A stretch of 64,000 nt of DNA from Macrosoma leucophasiata (taxonomy: Eukaryota > Arthropoda > Insecta > Lepidoptera > Hedylidae), in the NCBI GenBank assembly GCA_036365455.1, contig JAWQUS010000009.1, positions 5,610,001 to 5,674,000 of the forward strand, written 5' to 3'. The notes beneath the pieces were generated by a model. That model did not search any database and had not been told where the DNA came from. It saw nothing but the letters and a program-made list of their open reading frames with translations. Numbering within the stretch: the first letter of the stretch is position 1; the number at the start of each line of letters is the position of its first letter. Both the position numbers and the translations under genes were made by a program. Positions 13,000 through 25,264 of this stretch are shown here, one piece after another.

Positions 13000-13895
13000 C
13001 TATGTCATGTCATTAAAATTGTAATTTCATAAGAACACATATTTAACCTACAAAAAAAAAACCGAGCCGAATACTGAGTATAAATATATCACTTGTATCG
13101 ACTAGTAAACTCGGTACCAAGACAGAACTGTCAGTAAACACTAGAAAAAATATCAATAGTCTTTGAGCAGGACTTGAACTGACGACCTGTCACACACGAA
13201 GATACGTCAGCTTTTTTGTTCTATTCTATATTTAAATAATATTTTATTTATAATCATATTGTGTATAATAATAAGTAATATAATATGTTAAATAACCGCG
13301 TTTCTCAGTACTGCTAATTAATTATAGTTTATTGATTAGGTACCGATTCATTTAATTTATGTACACCTTCTCCATAATCTACGGTTAACTTTATTTGGTT
13401 TCTTTGTCGTTTCTTATCCGTGTCTATTCACATTTATTAGAAATATTGCATCGTACTCGTACCTCTATAGGTACGATGCAATATTTCTGTTTCCCTATGG
13501 ATCTGCAGAAAAACAAAGGTCCTCAATTCAGATGCATTGGTCACCGCCACCCTTGACTCTGCTCGAAATTAGGGGAAAGGTGAGAATTAATTACCTTAGT
13601 TACCTTGCCGTTTAACCGGAACACGATAACGTACGGCTCGACTGCCTAACTTTTTCGTTTTTGTTCTGTTTTACGTCTTTGTTTGTTTTGTCTTCTCATT
13701 TGTAGCGCCTACGAGATCAGTAGTCCAACTCGTCAATTTTTTATGTCATAAAGTTGACAGACAAGCACACGGGCCACCTATCATCGTTGCCTATGAACAT
13801 TTGCAACACCAGGGAAATTCTCAACGCGCGGGAAGACTCTTGTGACGCTATTTTTGAAGAACCCTATACTAAAGCCTTTACGATCTACAGCCCTG
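13000..13895. other. no gene recognised
   Basis: AT-rich sequence between two truncated LINEs. A short inverted pair (TACGAGTACGATGCAATATTTCT with its mirror) spans about 13442-13488 around CCTCTATAGG. Nothing else is supported. Confidence 0.4.
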
Positions 13896-13904
13896 CTTAA
13901 AGTT

Positions 13905-14985
13905 TTGTAGGATGTCAGGTTAAATATGGAGCGCTCTCAAGTAACAGTTTTGGTCTTAATAGATTTTTCTAACGCGTTCAACACTGTTGACCATGACATT
14001 CTTCTTAGCTTACTTAAATGCATCGGAGTCTCATCATTGGTTCAGGATTGGTTCTCTTCATATCTTCGCGGTCACCAGCAGGCTGTTCGCGCCGGCCAGG
14101 AGCTATCTGACTGGTGCGATCTAGCTGCTGGTGTACCGCAAGGCGGAATTCTCTCTCCACTTTTATTTTCTTTGTTTATAGATCTTAAAACCTCCTGCCT
14201 CCAATGCTCTTACCATCTGTACGCTGACGACTTACAGATATATACCCAGTCTGATGTCTCCAATATAGATCTTGCCATTGCTAAAATCAATAGAGACCTA
14301 CAATCTGTATATGAGTGGTCACTAAGGTTTGGAATTTTTGTAAACCCTGTTAAGTGCCAAGGTATTATAATTGGAAGTACTTATTTTACTAAGATTCTCG
14401 ACACTGGTCATTTGCCTCCAATTTTATTTGACAATTCAGTTATTCCATTTGTCGACCATGTTAAGGATTTAGGGCTCTACATCGATTCCAACTTAAAATA
14501 GAAAAAACAAGTTAGTAAAATCAGTCAGAATTCTATTGCCTCATTGCGGTCCCTTTATAGATTTAAGAACTTCTTACCACCCTGCACGAAAATTCTCCTT
14601 GTACAATCTCTTGTCATACCCATTATCGATAATGCAGATGTTTGTTTCTCAGATATTACCCAGGAAAATCTCAATAAATTGGATCGTCTCCTTAACAACT
14701 GCATACGTTTTATATTTGGCCTACGTAAATTCGACCACATCTCCCTTTACCGTTCCAAGCTCAAATGGCTTCCAATCCGCCAGAGAAGGTCCTTAAGGAC
14801 GCTCTGTGTACTGTTCTCTGTTATTAACGACCCTTGTTCCCCTAATTATCTCAAATCTAAATTTAATTTCCTGGGCGCCTCTCACATAACCTTTCCCTCC
14901 GTTCATCGGAAAATCTTGTGCTTCAAAGAAAATCTCCCAATTTTTAAGTGTATTTTTTTGCTCATCAGGATATAAAAATAAGTTA
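13905..14985 (+). pseudogene. truncated Jockey-group reverse transcriptase
   Basis: Reading frame for the RT domain of a non-LTR retrotransposon. Visible RT motifs: the Asp-bearing VLIDFSNAFNTVDHDILL (about 13950-14005), GVPQGGILSPLLFSLFI (about 14130-14180) and the catalytic YADDLQIY (about 14219-14242). The frame continues past one in-frame TAG at 14499-14501 into the thumb region (SLRSLYRF, LNKLDRLLNNCIRFIF). The N-terminal endonuclease and the 3' UTR are absent, so both ends are truncated. The stop and the truncations make it a dead copy. It lies in opposite orientation to the LINE end at 12030-12905. Confidence 0.8.
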
Positions 14986-14999
14986 TCCAATTTTCTTCA

Positions 15000-17900
15000 T
15001 GAGTTGATGAGTCAAAACAATATTCTCAGAGCAAATTCTCAAGTTGTTGTCTCAACTGTTCAAGCAATTTTCTAATAGGCTAATCCGGCACTGTCCCTGT
15101 AACCTCTCTTTTCGGCGGTTAGGAAAAGACACAGTGGCACCGTATCAAACAATTCAGTTCAGAGCACTCACCGTTATAGAGACGGCAATATCGTTCACAT
15201 ACCGCTTTTAAGGTTGTAGCGACAGTCAGATCAGTAAGAAAAAATATATTTATCAAAAACGTAATCCAGGACGAAACCGTTTAGTTAGACGGTCGAACCG
15301 CAGATAGATCAGTGGTTTAATTCTACTAACGTACCTATATAGTCGTAATTGTCATTGGGTCGTGATTGAATCTTTTCGCAGTTTTGCTCTAATGTACGTA
15401 CATTGGTGAAAGCAAGACAGCGGAGCGATTCAATGACCATCACGATTAATTACGTTAGCAGAATCATGCCCCAGGTGATGCGATGGTAACTGTGCCTTTA
15501 AGATCAATCACGGTAAGTGTAATTGAAAATAATTCAACTTCTACCCGTTGTTACACCGTTATATTTAAGTCTGTATCATTGTGTGTCGCTCTCGATGTTC
15601 CTTGCCCGTCCCTAAGGACACTGTGCGTTAAATTACGTACATAATTATATTATGTGCAATAATGTAACTACCTACGCACAAAAGTGTTATGTTATGTAGT
15701 TTGTTATTATTAGGGTTTTCAAACTGTTTATGTATTTTTAATTCACTGTTTACCATAGTTGGAAAACAAATGAATGGTTTTTATATGAGTTGAGAAAAAG
15801 CATAGTTGGAAAACAAGTAGATGTTTTTATGCATTTTTATGTATAAGAAAAAGTGTTATCAGCGGTTGCGTGATTATGAAACATCGCAAATTCCAGACAT
15901 GTCCATGTAATCAAACAATAATTTAAAAATTGAAATCATAGATTAAAAATGTCGGAGGATGAGTTTTTAATTAACAGTACGACAAACGTCTTATTGATGA
16001 ATGTTGAATAATCAGAAGTAAATTATTTATTTAATTTTCAATGGAATCGTCGTGATTATATAAACTTTATAAGTCCTTCGTGTGCAAATCCGACTGACAC
16101 GTGACGGAATTTTCATACCGTAAAATGAATCATGTTCTTCACATCTAGCGAAATGTTAAAATTATCTTTTTACACTATGTAAACTGTAATGTATTACAAT
16201 CCGTGAGAAACATATGAACTTAGTAAAATCTTGTACCGTCGTTGTGTAAACCAGAGGTCTGTTTGTCTCTGCGGTCGTAATCAGCTTATCTGCTTGTTAA
16301 ATTGTCGGCATTAGTCCGCGCCGAGGGGCGGAGCGCCCGTATTAATCTGCTGTCGGGAGCATCTGCGCGGCTGACCCCTGTCTTCGTGGCCACTTCGTTT
16401 CTTGCCACCCGAGCGACGCTTTGTTTTGCCTTAAGTCACTAATGTTTATATCATTGATATGCCTCAAAAATTTGTAATGGCAGTCCATAATTCATGAAGA
16501 CTGCAAAATGTCAGGTTAATTGAATTTAGAAAAAACGTAAATGGTTGATATGAACGGTGACTGTGAACAGCAAAAAATACAACGCAATTAGGTATAATTA
16601 TTATTTTTTGAAACTTTGTAATTGATTATTTTGTAAGTTACTACAATGCTTTAATACTGTAGGTAACATAAAGAATAACAATCAGAATGTGAACAATCAA
16701 AAGCCGAAGATGCACGAAAGAATTAGCAGCCATCATTCTTTAGCGCATATCCGAATAAACATAATTAGCTGGTAACCTAGAGCCTAGTTTTTATGATAAA
16801 TTATACATTTACCATTTAACCTTAAATATCAATGGAAAGATGCCCGAATTTGATTATACAGACAGACAAATGAATCTCTTGTATTACCTTATTTCCTGCT
16901 CGTGGTCTATTCTTTGTGCATATACACGCTTCATGCGAGCGTATCATGAATTGTTTCTTTAGAAAATGGACGGAAAACCTATTTCTTTCTATCTCTACGA
17001 GTGGAAATTGGGCTTACGTTCGCTACAACAATATTTAGGAACATAAGCTACCGTAGATAAAGACGATGACTATATCAATTGAATAGTGTTATGATTAGCT
17101 TTGCAGTTAACTTATTGGAGACCCTATTTGAAAAATATATTTGTAAGGAGAATTCAAATATTTTACTGAATATTGAGTCCAGTGTCAGATTTTCGTTATA
17201 ATCCATTTCTACTAAAGGCGTGCGAGCGATGCGACTGTCATTCGGATAGTTATGTCTTAATCGCCTTTATCATAGTTTACCTCTTTCATTTCATTATCTT
17301 TTATTATTTGAGTATCGCTATCGTTTTCAGACCGCCTACTTATCGCTATGATTCTCGTTGGGGTACGAAAGGACATAAACAAGCCACAGATTGGCGATCG
17401 ATTATAGGAGAAGGACAAAGTTGAACACAAGTCAACAAAACATTAATAGGTACCAATTTCTCAAACAAAATACTTTCTCTAGTTAAGTCTAGTTCATAGA
17501 GTCCTATAAAAGTTCTATAAACTCTTGGAGTTGGCGGGAATGTGTCCCTTTTAAGTTTTTAGTGCTTAGCAACCACTAGCATTGGATAGATTCAAATACA
17601 TTAAAATTAAATGAACCTATTACACAATCCGTGTACCGTGTACATTTTATAAAGCACGTGCTGAGCTGCACTCGCCTACACTTCTAACACTTGTAATGAT
17701 GTGTTCATAATGAATGTAAGATTATCCTACAACATCTGGAAACAAATTTTAAAAAAATAATACGATTGCACTCACAGCTATTTTAATAAATCAAAGAAGC
17801 GTTCAAGTATTGAGTTACATTTTGTATAATGCTTTCGTTTTTGAAGTCCTTATATTTTACTTATAGGTAGATGAATAAATTAAGATTTTATTTATATTAT

Positions 17901-18570
17901 GGATGAAATGTTGTGTCACAGACACGACACAGCTCTACATATTTCAATTTTTTGTTGCGTACGGTATCATGGTAACTAATGAATAACTATTTTATTAAAA
18001 TATTTTGAAAACACCACTACACAGAATTTAATACGCAAATGTAGAGACACACGAATAAGTGATTTAAAACAGAAGATTTGGACTTAGGATTATTGTTCGC
18101 CAGATTAGTCTCTTAACTTTATGTGCCTACATAAAAAAAAAACTGTAGCGGACGTAGCTAATGTTAAGACTAATATTTTATGATGTAATCTTATGCATTG
18201 CTGTTGCATGTTTTTTATTATACATTGATTGACATTCACGTATTTTACAAAACAAAAGTGATTTATCAAAACAAATTGGTATTGGTAGTTATTCAAAGGG
18301 TTTTACGATGATTCTAAAAGGATCTTGAGGACAATTCACAAAATAAAAATGATTTATCGGATATTTTTTTGTCGAAACTCTGTACTAAAGATATTACAAT
18401 TCGTTGGAATCATATTTTTACTCATCTATACGAAAATAAAATGGTCAACGACGTCACTTAGACTAGGGTTTCGGCACGACAAATTGTTCTCATATATCGT
18501 GAAGTTAAAGTTTTTGCGAGTAGACACCCTTACGACCTACTATATTTTAGCCATTTTGATACATGATCCA
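15000..18570. other. gene-free AT-rich stretch
   Basis: No exon or mobile element is recognised. A GC-rich block at about 16290-16440 (containing CCGCGCCGAGGGGCGGAGCG) stands out from the AT-rich flank and could be a regulatory or conserved non-coding island. Open frames such as 17173-17424 lack codon or family support. Confidence 0.4.
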
Positions 18571-18574
18571 CAAT

Positions 18575-19075
18575 ATCACATTAACCGAAATATGTCCACT
18601 GCTGGACCAAAGCCTCCCCAAAGGGGGGTATAGATAGAGATAGGGTACATGCCCTAATTGCCATAGTCGATGGTTTAGCGTTAGCGATCGCAGTGGCGGT
18701 AGTTTTTAGCAGGACTGCTTTGTATCTTGCGTTCGAAATGGCCGCATTGGACCGCCATTGTTTGGTCGACTGTACTAGTGGAGGAGAATGACGCATAGGG
18801 ACGAAGGCAAACACTGAAGGTTAACAACTTGTAGGCTTGTAGGGAATCAAGAACACATGAACGTGCGACAAAAGCGAGGAGCGGATCGTGCGCGCATCTC
18901 CCGCGACTCGGCCCATATAACCAGGCGGTTGGTGGGTTTATGGGAAGGTTGGTGTTATGTACTAGTGGAAGAATTCTCTTCCAGTACAAGAAAATTCTCC
19001 GTTAGTGGGCAATGCGGTCGTCGCGTCCCGATGCCAGCTTTTCACTTTATTATAACGTATATTTACTGATAGAGT
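18575..19075. repeat. lepidopteran dispersed repeat family H, copy 1
   Basis: Starts with the common moth repeat end ATATGTCCACTGCTGGACC and AAGCCTCCCC, then a body shared with 37707-37955: GGCGATCGCAGTG, AGGAC, ACCGCCATTGTT, and GGAAGAATTCTCTTCCA against GGAAGAATTCTTTTCCA. Probably the 3' region of an RTE-like LINE or a derived SINE. Overlapping open frames on both strands are shadows. Confidence 0.5.
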
Positions 19076-19242
19076 CCAGTGATTGAAGTTCAAGGGCGCA
19101 AGCACCACCGCTTCAGGTGGTAGTAATACAACCCCGTAATTTCTGGCACAAAGATATAACAATCAGACCTCAGGAGGGGTAACGTTACATTGAAATCTCT
19201 GGGTTATATGTAGATATTTATACGCTACATGGCTACATTAAA

Positions 19243-19412
19243 GGTTTTTTTTTATGTAATGGAAGTGGCAAACAAGCATGTAGTTACTTATTAAGTACTT
19301 CCACCTGACCGAAACACGATAGTGCTGAACATTACCATTTAGCGACAAGTATATTAGGTAATGCGGTGGTGCCTACGCCCGCGAGTTCCGTCACTGGAGC
19401 TCTACGACCATC
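19243..19412 (-). repeat. SINE family A, internally deleted copy
   Basis: Tail (T run, then TATGTAATGGAAGTGGCAAA) joined directly to the middle of the family (CCACCTGACCGAAACACGAT) and the head, so about 110 bp of the usual body are missing. It faces the plus-strand copy 80 bp downstream. Confidence 0.65.
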
Positions 19413-19492
19413 TATTTAGTTATAGATTTATAGGTATTACGTTATGATTTGTATGCTTGTTTGTCATTTAAAGACATAAAGTTTATTACAGG

Positions 19493-19789
19493 TTTACTGG
19501 TGGTAGAGCTCCAGTGACGGAGTTCGCGGGCGTAGGCACCACCGCATTACCTAATATACTTGCCGTTAAATGGTAGTGTTCAGCACTATCGTGTTCCGGT
19601 CAGGTGGTAATGTACGGCTCTGTAATTTCCGGCACAGAGGCATAACACCTAATGCCTCAGGAGTGGCAGCGCATTTGCATTTTGACCTCTGGTCATTGTG
19701 TGGGTATCTATAGGCTGCATTCATCACTTAACATCAATGTGAACTGCACGCTTGTTTGCCACTTTTATAACACAAAAAAAAAAAAAAAA
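19493..19789 (+). repeat. SINE family A, full-length copy
   Basis: Runs from TTTACTGGTGGTAGAGCTCC to an uninterrupted A run at about 19773-19789. With the inverted copy at 19243-19412 it forms a potential hairpin whose shared arms are at least 120 bp. Confidence 0.75.
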
Positions 19790-20194
19790 TCCTTAAGCAA
19801 CTGCTCACCATTGTACACGCGGCTTTGGACACTTTCGAACGTGGCCATGGTTTATACGAAGGTTACTAGTTCCTAAGCTCCATGATATAACTCCATCCGC
19901 GTTGTACACACCTTCGCAACGTACTGTGCCTGTGTGTGACGAGTTTTGGGTGTTTGCGAGGTCCCATGAATGAACAGTCTGGTTAAGAACGACCACTGAA
20001 ACGTAGTTTTTGTGGTGAGTTGATACTTGTTTTGTTTTTAATGTTATAAAAATGGCGAGCAAACATGCGGTTTTCATTGATTGTAAATTAAAAATGCAGC
20101 CTATCGATATATTATTGGGAACAATAACCAGAGTTTTGAATGCAGTGGCGTTGATATTTGGCCGTTTGGGCTCTGAGCTAGAAATGCTGGGGTA

Positions 20195-20320
20195 GATAAC
20201 CATCTAACCGGAACACGATAGCACTAATTTAGTGACGTGCATTGTACCTATATAGGCACAACGGGCAGAGCCTACCTCAGTATCTCGCTCGAGGATTGAG
20301 TTGGGGTACTTGTTTTCTTT
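20195..20320. repeat. SINE family A relic
   Basis: Contains ATCTAACCGGAACACGATAG and a degenerate continuation with tatataggcacaac and gcctacctcag. Too diverged to bound exactly. Confidence 0.3.
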
Positions 20321-20504
20321 AGAAATACATTTAATAAGAATTTATTTACGTTTTTTATAACGTTTTACGTAACTTAACCTTTTTGAATAGGTATAGTCGG
20401 GATTTAAGTTTATTTTGTTGTTGAGTTGGTGAGCTGATCTCTACCTATTTGTATATGCTGATCTCTATCTATCTTGTATACACAGTTACATATATACCAA
20501 AACA

Positions 20505-20686
20505 ACATTTTTTACATTTTGCCTGTCTGTTCCGGCAAATCTCGGGAACGGATCTACCGATTTGAGGGGACTTTCACTGGCAGTAATTTATGCTACTTTT
20601 ATACTAGCTGCACCCACGACTTCGTCCGGGTAGATACTGAACAATCATAAATTCTCTCGCGGACGAAGTCGCGGGCACAGCTAGTC
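20505..20686 (+). mobile_element. Helitron-like 3' end
   Basis: The segment contains CTCGGGAACGGATCTACCGA and ends in a GC-rich hairpin (CGCGGAC GAA GTCGCG) a few bases before CAGCTAGT. A 3' hairpin followed by CTAG-type termini is the hallmark of Helitrons, and this motif is common in moth genomes. A mirrored CTAGCTGCACCCACGACTTC lies about 50 bp upstream at 20605. No helicase or Rep ORF is present, so it would be a non-autonomous fragment. An RTE-related tail is an alternative. Confidence 0.45.
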
Positions 20687-20739
20687 CTACATAAAATTAG
20701 TGTACTCTTCTAAGTAATAAAATTCCATTAAGAACATAA

Positions 20740-20935
20740 TAATAATTATTATTTTCTTTATTGTACACCAGTAAACAGGAAAGACATAACAAAAATCAGA
20801 AATTACAGAAAATGGTACAGTGGGCGGCCTTATCGCTCAGGCAGCGATTTCTTCCTGGCAACCTGGCATAGGATAATAAATGAAGAAGCAGGTAGGGTGT
20901 ACTAAATTAAAGTTAAAGCTATGTAGCAATATACG
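20740..20935 (-). mobile_element. LINE 3' end fragment
   Basis: Minus strand carries CGATAAGGCCGCCCACTGT followed by GGTGTACAATAAAGAA (AATAAA near 20758) and a short TAAT-rich tail. This 3' UTR signature is widespread in moth Jockey/CR1-type elements. No coding part remains. Confidence 0.5.
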
Positions 20936-20939
20936 AGTA

Positions 20940-23900
20940 AAACTAAAAATAACTTTAAAAAAGAAAAAAAAAATCTTAACATTTACAAACGAGACAATTA
21001 ATACAGGTTTACTGAAGAGGCACTAAGCGGATGAATATGGCAAAAGGCAATAGGAAAATATGCATAAATGTTATAAATTAAGGTAATAATATTTAACTAT
21101 AATTAATGGTCACATGATTTAAATAATTCATATTTTTTATTAATAAGAATAAATTGATATACCTCATATGTCCTTAATAATGAAATTAATAAGATTCGCA
21201 CAAAAAAAAAAACAAATAATTCAAAGTATGCTTTGATTTTAATCATCATAATCATCATTTTTTATGTATGCCTGCGTAATTTTTATTACGTGTCTACGAA
21301 TAATTATTCATAAAGATTATAAACGAACTATAAATTGGAATTATTTATTTAGCAAGTTAGTGGATCGTTTTTATGAGTGTAGTCATAAGAAATCACAATA
21401 TTTTTGGCGAAGTCATAAAAAATATTAATAAATTTATATTTTATCGAAATTTGTGTGTGCCTTAAATTCAAATAAATATGCGAGTGAAGATACTACATAC
21501 ATCATTCGTCATTGATAAAAAAAAGTCCGTTATAGATCAACAAGTACCGTAGTAGGTATATTTTTATATTTTAAAGGTTTTTTTTTTTTAATCTCCATTT
21601 AATGAGCTTGGTCAAAGACCATGACGCTCTATACGTTCACATGAATTACATTCTTCATTTAAAAAAATAATTAAACAACATTAGCTCATTGACAATTGAT
21701 ATAGTTGCAACAGTATTCTGGCGTCATCCGTAGTAGGATCTGCCAGGACACTGTTGCAATGTCCTATTTCTAATGAAGCCCTGCGATTTTTAAGGTTACT
21801 TAAAGCAACATCTCTCCGATATTGTAGTAACTGTACAATTTATCATATTAGTGGAATCCACAACTGTTATAGATATACGAAAAAAAAAATATTTTGTTAT
21901 TCTTTGACACCTACTACATTATTCTGTAATCTGCAAAGGAAAAGTATAGCATCAATTAAAATAAAAACATTCGATTAAATCAATTTTCGAACAATTTGCA
22001 AATTAAAAATTACTTAAAGTCTCTTAGGTTATTCTGAAACTTCTCAATTAATTAACATCACAGTCATTTATCGAACGATTTATTTGAATTTAGCCCCCAA
22101 AGTATTGTAAGTGTTTATCTAAATAATAAGTAATAATTAATATATATGTATGCTTCTATGTATATATATTTGTGTGTATATATGTATACATATATATAAT
22201 TTGTATTTATGTGTGCATTATCATTGATATTTTATTTATAATTATATGTATTCATTTATATTATACATTCATATAGTTGGAAATAAATCATAATTATAAA
22301 TTCTTTGATAAAAATGTAATATACAGTTAATAAAAGCCGTTTATCCAGTGGCATTCTATTAACACTTACATAGAGCATTAAAAAAACTGTATTATACCCA
22401 TATTTACTTCTTATTGCTTATACTATTATTAAAGACGTAATCCAGTTTTATAGCAAAAGAATATAAGGTTTTTTTATAGTACGCGATAATTAAACTATTT
22501 GTTCAATATATTTCGAAATTACATCTTGCTATTATAAAGTTTATACGCAGGATCAATATCGAGTCCCAGTAAGATTAAATCGATAATAATGGCTGCGTCA
22601 ACTACGCTTATTATTTTGTATTTATTACCTCTTGTATATGATATAGGACTTGTTGCTTTCGATCTGATATGTTATAACAAGTTAATTAAACATACAAACA
22701 TGCGCTGCAGTCATTATTGGGCCATATAATTTAGTGTAATTTTGTTCACGTTCGCTCGCCCACCGGCTCGAAGGACGAATTAAAAAATTCTTATAAATGA
22801 CAAAATCCACTATTCCATTATTTACTTTTTACTTTCCTTAATGTCTCTTCTTTGTAATGCAATAAAAAAATCAATTCATAACCTCCATAACTAACCATCA
22901 ACGGCGTAGTATTATTATATATTCTCTGTCAACGGATCTCATTAACTTGTTTGCACTGAGAGAGAATTTGCATTCCTACGGATAACTAGTACAACGTGAG
23001 CTCGTTGAATCTAACTCAATGCAACTGAATCGATTTTTTGGTACGAGTCGATTGAGTGGTTTACGATCCAATTTTTTGCGGCGTTCACAATCGAGCTCGT
23101 GCATACATTGTTCGATAATTATACGTCGATTAATAGAAGTGCATATTAATCGCGAGCCAGTGCGCTTTTATGACTGTCATCTGCCATTCATTTTTTATTG
23201 TCGCTGTAATGATATCCCTGGCGATCGGGTGCCGCGGCCTAAAACGTCTAATTGTGCCCTACAGTGTCACATCGTTCATGCGACCTTTAATTTGTCGATA
23301 CACAGTAGCACCAGCCTTTTATCCAGTACTCTTTTTTCCACCAAACCAGTTTGTGGCCTCCTCTTAAGATGTCAAAGTAACACGCTCCAAGTCATTAACT
23401 TAACTCGGTAGCGCTCAGAATAGGTTTTACTATATTTTTTACTATCCTCGCGCGGCTTTTTGCAGGCCTCTCTTAAAATAATTAGATTATTCATTTAATA
23501 AGGGTGTTTACAGGTATGCGTCTAACATTAAGATTTTTTTGTCGGTCGCAATTGCTATGCTGATGCATCGTAATATGTAAAATATTTTTGCATAATGACT
23601 GAGCTATATATTATACTGATGCGCGTTGTTTATAAACGAGCGGTTAATTGGACTATATTAGTGTCCTTAATTGGTTACGATACATCCTTAGAAAAGTCGT
23701 TAATTTTCGGTTACAGAAGTCAACTTATTTGAAAGGAAACTATAAAAAAACTTGTCCAGCTAGACTTTAGTCATAAGATAAGACGTCATCGATGTCGCAG
23801 CGGTACATGCTCAATTTTTCGTTCTAGAATTCTTTTATCAGATATTTCAGAATTGACAATAAAATGGTAACTGTCGATAAGAAGTACCTATGTTATTGAA

Positions 23901-24230
23901 CAAATAATAAAATTATAAAAAACTTGGCGCCTGTATTTACCTCGTCAGGTATCCAACATTTGCCAGTCATAGGTATATTTCTTGATTGAATTCTAGGACT
24001 TATGTCAAAACGGGCAGCGATCATATTGGTATTCATTTCTGAACTCTTGGAACCCATAGAGAATTTTCCCTAATTGCACTCAAATTTCATTTCCGAGATC
24101 GATTGTGGCTTCAGACCAATAGTGGCGTACTACCGTTAAGCCGAGGCCGTTATTATTAATTACCAGCTTGTTAATGTCCTATTGCAATCAACCAGTATTA
24201 ACAGCAGACAAAATTAATCCTAGAAAATTC
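20940..24230. other. gene-free AT-rich stretch
   Basis: No gene is recognised. An AT/TG low-complexity block lies at about 22130-22270. A GC-balanced stretch at 22980-23450 has overlapping open frames on the plus strand (up to 130 codons), but no recognisable domain and no convincing splice structure. It may be a non-coding island. Confidence 0.4.
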
Positions 24231-24289
24231 TAAAAAGTAGCGGTTTTTTTTGCGAGGAAGTTAAGTTGCAAAGTTATCAAAAAGAACAT

Positions 24290-24730
24290 AGGAAAGAAGG
24301 AAGCGTCGAGGTTCCGGTGCTTGCTAGCTGTTAGCTTTGGCGTCGAGTGCCCAGTAGGGCTAATCTTAAAGAATACGGATACGGTATCCACTGCCACCGT
24401 CGTAAGAAGCGACTAAAAGGGTCTGAAGGTCCACGGGATGGTCTGGAGTGGGTATCCTCGTCGTTTATCGACCCCGTAAGTGGAGCACTTGTGGGTTGTT
24501 ATTGTTTGAGAACATGACGTGTTGAAGCTATCACGTGGGGGCAACGCTAATGTTTTGCTCAAGATGAACCACCGAGGCGGCGTGCACGGTGATGTCCGGC
24601 AAGACATTGCAATGCAGTTACCGGAGTCGACCAAAATGCAAGGGAAGCTATTGGGGCGGGTTTGGTGATTACGAGTCTCATCCTATTGGGAATGACACGA
24701 GGTCTTCCCCAAGGCGAACGGGATTTTTCT
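24290..24730. repeat. probable lepidopteran LINE-related repeat
   Basis: Contains the signature GGTATCCACTGCCACCGTCG followed by TAAGAAGCGACTAAAAGGG. Variants of this recur in moth non-LTR retrotransposon sequence. The surrounding 400 bp are GC-richer than the flanks and have no intact ORF. Confidence 0.35.
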
Positions 24731-24844
24731 AAAAAACTTATCGCTGAGTAGAAGAATGGATGAGAGAATTTCTAAGTCATTCTAAAAAAGCTTTGTAGAC
24801 GACGATATCGGAATATCTCTAATCTATATCAGTGAGATGATTGA

Positions 24845-25261
24845 GTTCCAGTGTCGGACCTTAAAGGATTTGGCACAACCGCATTACCTTATCTATCTGT
24901 CGTTAATTGGTAGTTTTCAGCCCTATCATGTTCCCATTAGATTGTAGTGTATAGCGCTTTAATCGCTTTAATCTTTAATTTTATCACACAAGCAAAGTAA
25001 CTTAAACCTCAGGCTAGCCAGCGCATTACCTAATATACTTGCCGCTAAATGGTAGTGTTCACCACTATCGTGTTCCGGTCAGGTGGTAATGTACGGCCCT
25101 GTAATTTCCGGCACAGAGGCATAACACCTTTAGCCTCAGAAGTGGTAGCGCATCTGCATTTTAACCTTGGTCTTTGTGTGGGTGTCTATAGGCTGCAGTC
25201 ATCACTTAAGATCAATGTGAACTGCATGTTTGTTTGCCTCTTCCATTACATAAAAAAAAAA
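24845..25261 (+). repeat. two SINE family A copies in tandem
   Basis: A diverged copy (24845-25018: accgcattacctta, ggtagttttcagccctatca) is followed at once by a well-preserved 5'-truncated copy (25021-25261: GCATTACCTAATATACTTGC to the A run at 25250-25261). Confidence 0.6.
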
Positions 25262-25264
25262 TCT

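Noticed and set aside
23019..23411. 130-codon ORF
   Set aside because: Composition unlike the confirmed exons here, a second overlapping frame is also open, and no family signature is visible.
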